A stretch of 18,579 nt of DNA from JBGSYN01 sp041750975 (lineage in GTDB: Bacteria > Pseudomonadota > Alphaproteobacteria > Geminicoccales > Geminicoccaceae): the NCBI GenBank assembly GCA_041750975.1, contig JBGSYN010000135.1, positions 1-18,579 of the forward strand, given 5' to 3'. Within the stretch, counting starts at the first letter, position 1. Every line of letters starts with the position of its first letter. The notes beneath the pieces were generated by a model. That model saw only the letters and a program-made list of their open reading frames with translations, searched no databases and was not told the DNA's origin. Below are positions 13,684-18,579 of the stretch, one piece after another. Made by a program: the position numbers and the translations under genes.

Positions 13684-14619
13684 ATGGCACGTGCAGGCAG
13701 CAAAATCATCATTTCCTGCGCAATTACCGGCGCCATTCACACACCGACGATGTCGGAATACCTGCCGATCACGCCCGATCAGATCGCGGGCCAGGCGATC
13801 GAGGCCGCCAGGGCCGGAGCCTCCATCGTCCATCTCCATGCCCGGGACCCGGAGACCGGCCGGCCGACGCCCGATCCCGAAATGTTCATGCGGTTTCTGC
13901 CGCGAATCAAGGCGGACTGCGATGCCATCATCAATATCACGACCGGGGGCGGGCTCGGCATGTCGCTCGAGGAGCGCCTTGCCGCCGCGACGCGTGCCAA
14001 GCCCGAAATGGCCTCGCTCAATATGGGCTCGATGAATTTCGCGATCTATCCGCTCGCCGCACGCTACCCGGCCTTTAAACATGACTGGGAAAAGTCCTAC
14101 CTCGAAGTCACTGACGATCATATATTCCGCAATACATTCAGAGATATAGAGCGGATTCTGAAGACATTAGGTGATTATGGTACGCGATTCGAGCACGAAT
14201 GTTACGATATCGGCCACCTCTACAATCTGGCGCACATCGTCGACCGTGGCCTACTGAAGCCGCCTTTCTTCGTCCAATCGATTTTTGGCATTCTGGGCGG
14301 CATCGGCCCCGATATGGACAATGTACTGTTCGCCAAGCGCACGGCCGACAAGTTATTCGGCGACGATTATGTCTGGTCGATCCTCGGTGCCGGGCGCTTC
14401 CAGATGCCGTTCGCGACCCAGGCCGCGATGCTCGGCGGCAATGTCCGGGTCGGCATGGAGGACAGCCTCTATATCGGCAGGGGCCAGATGGCCGAAAGCA
14501 GCGCCCAGCAGGTGATCAAGATCCGGCGCATTCTCGAGGACCTTTCACTCGAAATCGCATCGCCGGACGAAACCCGGCAGATCCTCTCGCTCAAGGGTGC
14601 GGATCAGGTCGGATTCTAA
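13684..14619 (+). CDS. Beta-keto acid cleavage enzyme (BKACE, DUF849 family)
   Basis: BKACE enzymes are zinc-dependent TIM-barrel proteins that condense a beta-keto acid with acetyl-CoA and split it to acetoacetate and a CoA ester; the founding member cleaves 3-keto-5-aminohexanoate in lysine fermentation. The 311-residue product has the metal ligands H50 and H52 in VHLHARD and E259 in VGMEDSLY, plus TGGG near 87-90 and PEMASLNMGSMNF. At the site aligned with the Glu14 that binds the amino group in the founding enzyme (as I recall it) it has Ile18, in AITGAIHTP, so the substrate is probably different. ATG 13684 has CAGGGA 9 bases upstream. A stretch at about 14115-14215 is AT-rich with ATA, TTA and AGA codons unlike its surroundings. 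Its stop is one base from the dppF-type stop. Confidence 0.93.
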   Translation: MARAGSKIIISCAITGAIHTPTMSEYLPITPDQIAGQAIEAARAGASIVHLHARDPETGRPTPDPEMFMRFLPRIKADCDAIINITTGGGLGMSLEERLAAATRAKPEMASLNMGSMNFAIYPLAARYPAFKHDWEKSYLEVTDDHIFRNTFRDIERILKTLGDYGTRFEHECYDIGHLYNLAHIVDRGLLKPPFFVQSIFGILGGIGPDMDNVLFAKRTADKLFGDDYVWSILGAGRFQMPFATQAAMLGGNVRVGMEDSLYIGRGQMAESSAQQVIKIRRILEDLSLEIASPDETRQILSLKGADQVGF

Positions 14620-14620
14620 G

Positions 14621-15658
14621 TTACGCTGCGGCTTGGGCTTTCTCGAAGCTTTTGACGATCCGGCCGCTTTCGTGCAGATGGCAGGCGACCAGATGGCCGG
14701 GCCCGGTCTCGCGCAAGGGTGGATCGATTTCCTTGCAATGCGGCATCACCCTGGGACAGCGGGTATGGAAATAGCAGCCGGTTGGCCGGTTGATCGGGCT
14801 CGGCACGTCACCCTTTAGAATAATACGCTGACCGCGTTTGACCGCGGGATCCGGAATCGGCACCGCCGAGAGCAAAGCCTGGGTATAGGGATGCAGCGGT
14901 GTCTCGAAGATGCCGCGCTTGTCGTTCAGCTCGACGATGCGCCCCAGATACATTACCGCAATCCGATGACTGATGTGCTCGACCACGGCAAGATCGTGGG
15001 CGATGAAGAGGTAGGAGAGATTGAACTCCTTCTGCAGATCGACCATCAGGTTCAGAACCTGTGCCTGGATCGACACATCGAGCGCCGAAACCGGCTCGTC
15101 GCCGACGATCAGGCTCGGATTGAGGGCCAGGGCGCGGGCGATGCCGATCCGCTGGCGCTGGCCGCCGGAGAACTGGTGCGGATAGCGCCTTGTGGCCTCG
15201 GGACGCAGTCCGACCCGTTCGAAGAGTGCTGCAACCCGGTCCTGCAACGCCTTGCCGCTGGCGATCCCGTGAATCGTCAAGGGCTCACCGACGATATTGC
15301 CGACCGACATCCGGGGACTGAGGGAGCTGTAGGGATCCTGGAAGATCATCTGCATCTGGCGGCGATAGGGCTGCATCGCCGCCTCATCGAGGGCGGTGAC
15401 ATCCGTGCCGCGCACCTTGATCCGGCCGCTGGTCGAGCGGATCAGCTTCAAGACAGCCTTACCGACAGTGGATTTGCCGCAGCCGCTCTCGCCGACCAAA
15501 CCCAATGTCTCGCCCTGTCCAATCGTGAAGGAGACGCCATCGACGGCGTGGACATGGCCAACGATGGTCGAGCGGATGCCGCGTTTGATCGGAAAGTGGA
15601 CCTTGAGATCCTCGACCTCGAGCAGGGGTACCCCATCACGGTTCGATGCTCCTGGCAT
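14621..15658 (-). CDS. Dipeptide/oligopeptide-type ABC transporter ATP-binding protein (DppF/OppF-like)
   Basis: This is one of the two ATPases that power a peptide/nickel-type ABC importer. The 345-residue product has Walker A GESGCGKS (56-63), Q-loop MIFQDPYSSLSPR, signature FSGGQRQR (163-170), Walker B LIVGDEP (183-189) and switch histidine H221. The C-terminal oligopeptide-transporter extension has four cysteines (C295, C301, C308, C326; GCYFHTRCP and HLVAC), a pattern that binds an iron-sulfur cluster in some family members. The SSLSPR form after the Q-loop places it in the DppF/OppF group. Its ATG overlaps the stop of its partner by one base, and it converges on the BKACE gene. The permeases are not in the window. 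Confidence 0.95.
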   Translation of the reverse strand: MPGASNRDGVPLLEVEDLKVHFPIKRGIRSTIVGHVHAVDGVSFTIGQGETLGLVGESGCGKSTVGKAVLKLIRSTSGRIKVRGTDVTALDEAAMQPYRRQMQMIFQDPYSSLSPRMSVGNIVGEPLTIHGIASGKALQDRVAALFERVGLRPEATRRYPHQFSGGQRQRIGIARALALNPSLIVGDEPVSALDVSIQAQVLNLMVDLQKEFNLSYLFIAHDLAVVEHISHRIAVMYLGRIVELNDKRGIFETPLHPYTQALLSAVPIPDPAVKRGQRIILKGDVPSPINRPTGCYFHTRCPRVMPHCKEIDPPLRETGPGHLVACHLHESGRIVKSFEKAQAAA

Positions 15659-16722
15659 CAGGCGACCTCCGCCGTTTGCCGTCCGGCGGGGATACGATCG
15701 CTATGCCAGCAGGCCGCCAGGTGGCCTGAGCGCTTTTCCTCAAGCGGCGGATAGGCCTCGCGGCATCGGTCCGTCGCGTAGGGACAGCGTGGCGCGAACA
15801 GGCAGCCCGGGGGCAGCTTGACGAGGTTGGGCACCATACCCTTGATTTCGGTGAGGCGAATCTCGCCGGCCTCCGCTTCAGCCACCCGGTCGAGCCGCGG
15901 GATCGAAGTCAGCAGGCCTTCAGTATAGGGATGGCATGGATGGGCGAACAGATCGTCGACCACTGCCTCCTCGACCTTGCGGCCCGCATACATGACGATG
16001 ACTCGATGCGCATTCTCGGCGACGACACCCATATCGTGGGTGATGAGGATGATGGCCGTGCCGAGCTGGTCCTGAAGCCCTCGCATCAGCTCGAGAATCT
16101 GCGCCTGAATGGTGACATCGAGCGCTGTCGTCGGCTCGTCCGCCACCAGCACCTGCGGATTACAGGCAAGCGCCATCGCGATCATCACGCGCTGCCGCAT
16201 CCCGCCCGAGAGCTGGTGCGGATACTCGCCGGCCCTCCGTTCGGGCTCCGGAATGTTGACGAGACGCAGCATTTCCTGGGCTCGGATCCAGGCCTCCCGT
16301 CTCGAGAGCCGCTGGTGCAATACGATGGTCTCGCTGATCTGGTCGCCGATGGTGAGCACCGGATTGAGCGAGGTCATCGGCTCCTGGAAGATCATCGAAA
16401 TGTCGTTGCCACGGATCTTCTGGATCTCGCTTTCGGTAACCTTCAACAGATCGCGGCCCTTGAACCTGATGCTGCCGCTCGCGATTTCGCCCGGAGGTTC
16501 TGGAATTAGTCGGAGAATGGAGAGCGCACTCACGCTTTTGCCACAGCCGCTCTCGCCGACAATTGCCAGTGTTTCGCTGCGCCTGAGCGTGAAATCCAGC
16601 CCGTCGACCGCCCGCACCGTGCCATGGCGGGTATGAAAAAAGGTTCTAAGATCCTCGACTTCGAGCACAAGCTCGGTTTCGCGGGTGCCGGGGTATTCGC
16701 TAATTGGCCAAGCCTCTTTCAT
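15658..16722 (-). CDS. Dipeptide/oligopeptide-type ABC transporter ATP-binding protein (DppD/OppD-like)
   Basis: This is the second ATPase of the same importer, 354 residues. It has Walker A GESGCGKS (56-63), Q-loop MIFQEPMTSLNP with Q113, signature LSGGMRQR (171-178), Walker B VLVADEP (191-197) and switch H229. The C-terminal extension has cysteines C307, C313, C320 and C338 (GCLFAPRCP, HLAACWH). The MTSLNP and GGMRQRVMIAMAL forms are typical of the DppD/OppD member. It is the first gene leftward of an 84-base divergent gap shared with the dioxygenase gene. No strong ribosome site precedes ATG 16722. It is separated from the binding protein at 17716 by the dioxygenase, and the strands are opposite, an unusual layout for one importer. 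Confidence 0.95.
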   Translation of the reverse strand: MKEAWPISEYPGTRETELVLEVEDLRTFFHTRHGTVRAVDGLDFTLRRSETLAIVGESGCGKSVSALSILRLIPEPPGEIASGSIRFKGRDLLKVTESEIQKIRGNDISMIFQEPMTSLNPVLTIGDQISETIVLHQRLSRREAWIRAQEMLRLVNIPEPERRAGEYPHQLSGGMRQRVMIAMALACNPQVLVADEPTTALDVTIQAQILELMRGLQDQLGTAIILITHDMGVVAENAHRVIVMYAGRKVEEAVVDDLFAHPCHPYTEGLLTSIPRLDRVAEAEAGEIRLTEIKGMVPNLVKLPPGCLFAPRCPYATDRCREAYPPLEEKRSGHLAACWHSDRIPAGRQTAEVA

Positions 16723-16806
16723 TCATGACGTAATGCCGATAACAGGGCTGCAACAGAGCCATGGCGCTCGCGTTGAAGACCGTCAACATGAAGGAGGCCC
16801 GAAGGG
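16723..16806. promoter_or_regulatory. Divergent promoter region between ABC ATPases and dioxygenase
   Basis: These 84 bases separate genes transcribed in opposite directions and should carry promoters for both. I see an 8-base palindrome GCCATGGC and a short CATT/AATG inverted repeat, but no convincing -35/-10 pair. The ribosome site AAGGAGG of the dioxygenase is at its right end. Confidence 0.4.
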
Positions 16807-17616
16807 ATGGCACTCGAATTCACCGCAAACGATGGCCCGTTCGGCGTTATCGGTCCTGATATCGACCTCACGGCTATTGATGACGCAACTTTTGAAGAGA
16901 TCAAGGCCGCCGTCCAACACCACGCGCTGCTGTTGTTTCGTCGGCAATCGTTAACGGACCGCGAACTCGAAGCATTCAGCGCCCGCTTCGGCAAAGTTGA
17001 AATCCCGGCCAACCACAATGCCCTTTCCCCGGTTACCAAACATGTCGTCTATATCAGCAACATGAAGGGCGAGGACGGCACCTCGCTCGGAGGCGGCGGC
17101 AGCGCCGAGATGCACTGGCATGCCGATCAGGCATTCAGGGCCAATCCAGCGACGCTCTCGCTGCTCTACGGCGTCATCATCCCGCCCAAAGGCGGCCACA
17201 CCTACTTTTGCAATACCCGGATGGGCTACGAATCGCTGCCGCAAGACATCAAGGACCGTATTTCGGTCCTCCAGGGCACGTATCTGCCCGGCGCCGGCCA
17301 TACGATCGAAAAGACCGAGGTCGCGCATGATCTGGTGATGACCAAGCCCGACGATCGGAAGCAGGTGCTCTATGTCTCGAATTCCACCCGCGGCATCAAG
17401 GGTTTGGCCGACGATGAGGCCCGGCAACTCCTCGAAACCCTGCTCGAATACCAGCTCAGACCCGAGCATGTGTACGAGCATGACTGGCGGCCCGGCGATC
17501 TCCTGATCTACGACAATGGCCAGACCCTGCATCGACGCGACGGCTTCGAGGGATTGCGGTTCATGAAGGGGACGAGGGCTTTTGTCTCCGCTCAAGAATT
17601 TGCGGTACCCAACTAG
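16807..17616 (+). CDS. TauD/TfdA family Fe(II)/2-oxoglutarate-dependent dioxygenase
   Basis: These enzymes hydroxylate small organic compounds (taurine, 2,4-D, gamma-butyrobetaine and others) using iron, oxygen and 2-oxoglutarate. The 269-residue product has the iron-binding H105-x-D107 in MHWHADQAF, the distal H242 in DNGQTLHRRDGF and the 2-oxoglutarate arginine R257 in FMKGTRAF. The 15-residue gap from H to R equals that of E. coli TauD. The N-terminal part has ALLLFRRQSLTDRELEAFSARFG, typical of the family. ATG 16807 has AAGGAGG about 9 bases upstream. Together with the ABC importer genes and the BKACE gene it suggests oxidative breakdown of an imported solute. The substrate cannot be predicted from what I can see. 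Confidence 0.93.
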   Translation: MALEFTANDGPFGVIGPDIDLTAIDDATFEEIKAAVQHHALLLFRRQSLTDRELEAFSARFGKVEIPANHNALSPVTKHVVYISNMKGEDGTSLGGGGSAEMHWHADQAFRANPATLSLLYGVIIPPKGGHTYFCNTRMGYESLPQDIKDRISVLQGTYLPGAGHTIEKTEVAHDLVMTKPDDRKQVLYVSNSTRGIKGLADDEARQLLETLLEYQLRPEHVYEHDWRPGDLLIYDNGQTLHRRDGFEGLRFMKGTRAFVSAQEFAVPN

Positions 17617-17673
17617 CTCTTCTCAAAAATTCGGGTGTTCATGCGGCCTGCGGTTCGTTAGATATTTCGAGGA

Positions 17674-17699
17674 TGATCGATAGCCCGATAGCTTGATCA
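17674..17699 (+). repeat. Direct repeat inside an inverted repeat, upstream of the binding protein
   Basis: Two copies of CGATAGC (17678-17684 and 17686-17692) lie inside the inverted pair TGATC (17674-17678) and GATCA (17695-17699). The element ends a few bases before the ribosome site of the solute-binding protein gene. It could be an operator or a leader structure, but the repeats are short. Confidence 0.3.
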
Positions 17700-17715
17700 A
17701 CAAGGAGGTTCAAAC

Positions 17716-18579
17716 ATGATACAGCGAACATTAGGCGGTGCTGCCATTGCCGGCATCCTTGCTCTGGCCCTGCCAATTATAGCGAGTGCCCAGGAAACCG
17801 AACGTTTCATTCTGGGCATGAACGATTCACCATTGACCTTTCACCCATGGGATCAGAGCGGTGCGGATGTCCAGCATCACGCGCAGTTCTACAACCGGCT
17901 AGTTTATCTCGACAAAAAGCTTGAGCCGGTTCCCGATCTTGCGGAGAGCTGGAGCTTTTCGGATGACGGCAAGGTCTTGACGCTCAATCTACGTCAGGGC
18001 GTCAATTTCCAAACCGGGAAGGCGTTCACGTCGGAGGACGTAAAACGTAGCTGGTTGCAGATCACGGAGGGCGAATTTCAGGGCTCTCATGCCAACCTCA
18101 AGCCCCTGGCCGACCTTGTCAGCGAAATAAGGACACCGGCCCCCCACACGGTCGAGCTTGTTTACGAACAGCCCAATCCAGCGGTCTTCGACCTCTTGGA
18201 TCTCTTTTACGTCGTCGACATGGATGCCTGGGACCTTCACAACGACATGCCGATTGGCACCGGCCCCTACAAATTGAAGGAGTATCTGCCGGGCAATCGC
18301 CTCGTGATGGAAGTCAACGAGGAATACTGGAGTGATATACCGGAGGTTGAGGAAATCGAGTATCGGGTCATTCCCGATCCGAAAGCGCTTGTTCTCAATC
18401 TGACGTCCGGCGAAGTCGATGGGATCATGTTCTTCCCCAACCGTGAGGTCGAGAACTTGAGGAATGCCGGCTTCGAAGTCTGGGCGACCAATCCTGACGG
18501 TCTGGTTTTCGATCTGCTATTCGGGGTCAACAAGGCGCCTCTGGACAATAAGCTCGTCCGTCAGGCGATCGCCTTGATG
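17716..18579 (+). CDS. ABC transporter substrate-binding protein, family 5 (DppA/OppA-like), 3' truncated
   Basis: The reading frame opens at ATG 17716, with an ideal AAGGAGG 7 bases upstream, and is still open at the window end (288 codons seen; family length is about 500-530). The N-terminus MIQRTLGG followed by a hydrophobic core and ASA/QE is a Sec signal peptide cut near residue 25. Family 5 marks are the early DSPLTFHPWD, YNRLVYLD, PDLAESWSFSDDGKVLTLNLRQGV, and IGTGPYKLKEYLPGN with NEEYW. It would bind the solute in the periplasm for the importer whose two ATPases lie at 14621-16722; permease genes are expected further right. Codon use is less GC-biased than in the housekeeping genes. 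The ligand is unknown and need not be a peptide, since this family also takes up opines, nickel complexes and sugars. Confidence 0.92.
   Translation, partial: MIQRTLGGAAIAGILALALPIIASAQETERFILGMNDSPLTFHPWDQSGADVQHHAQFYNRLVYLDKKLEPVPDLAESWSFSDDGKVLTLNLRQGVNFQTGKAFTSEDVKRSWLQITEGEFQGSHANLKPLADLVSEIRTPAPHTVELVYEQPNPAVFDLLDLFYVVDMDAWDLHNDMPIGTGPYKLKEYLPGNRLVMEVNEEYWSDIPEVEEIEYRVIPDPKALVLNLTSGEVDGIMFFPNREVENLRNAGFEVWATNPDGLVFDLLFGVNKAPLDNKLVRQAIALM

Noticed and set aside
14891..15754. Plus-strand open frame of 287 codons opposite the ABC ATPase genes
   Set aside because: Antisense shadow of Walker-motif-containing ATPases; no independent features.
16761..16855. Short frame beginning ATGGCGCTCGCG before the dioxygenase
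   Set aside because: It is out of frame, overlaps the dioxygenase start and lacks a ribosome site, so it is unlikely to be a gene.
1..18579. CRISPR array, insertion sequence, integrase or phage genes
   Set aside because: No regularly spaced repeats, transposase motifs, terminal inverted repeats or phage-type proteins were found.

Overview
This GC-rich window looks like the chromosome of an alphaproteobacterium. The strongest evidence is the minus-strand run dcd – murA – DUF2948 – hisD – UPF0262 – low-molecular-weight phosphatase – infA – maf – RNase G – yacG, a gene order I know from Alphaproteobacteria. Genus cannot be decided from the sequence; a Rhodospirillales-like or Rhizobiales-like organism is a reasonable guess.

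Region 1 (1-3832, plus strand) is a tripartite tricarboxylate transporter (TTT) operon with two tandem TctC-type periplasmic binding proteins (the first cut by the window edge), then TctB and TctA. Region 2 (3829-5042, minus strand) holds two small integral membrane proteins, a DUF2189 protein and a PGPGW-like protein. Region 3 (5043-6160, plus strand) has a 252-base intergenic region with a perfect hairpin, a small ACT-domain-like (IlvM-like) gene, and an overlapping gene for an uncharacterised, probably exported protein.

Region 4 (6173-13473, minus strand) is a housekeeping cluster of eleven genes. It covers nucleotide metabolism (dcd, maf), peptidoglycan synthesis (murA), histidine synthesis (hisD), translation initiation (infA), RNA processing (RNase G) and gyrase inhibition (yacG), together with DUF2948, UPF0262, a tyrosine-phosphatase-like protein and a small basic protein. 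Six of its junctions are start/stop or longer overlaps, so it is probably transcribed and translated as a coupled unit, with a possible extra promoter before infA.

Region 5 (13553-18579) starts with tRNA-Thr(GGT) and continues with a catabolic/transport cluster. It contains a beta-keto acid cleavage enzyme (BKACE/DUF849), two dipeptide-type ABC ATPases on the minus strand, a TauD/TfdA-type Fe(II)/2-oxoglutarate dioxygenase, and a family 5 solute-binding protein that runs off the window end. Together they suggest uptake of a small organic solute followed by an oxygenase step and a beta-keto acid cleavage step. The substrate is unknown. No insertion sequence, prophage or CRISPR array was seen.
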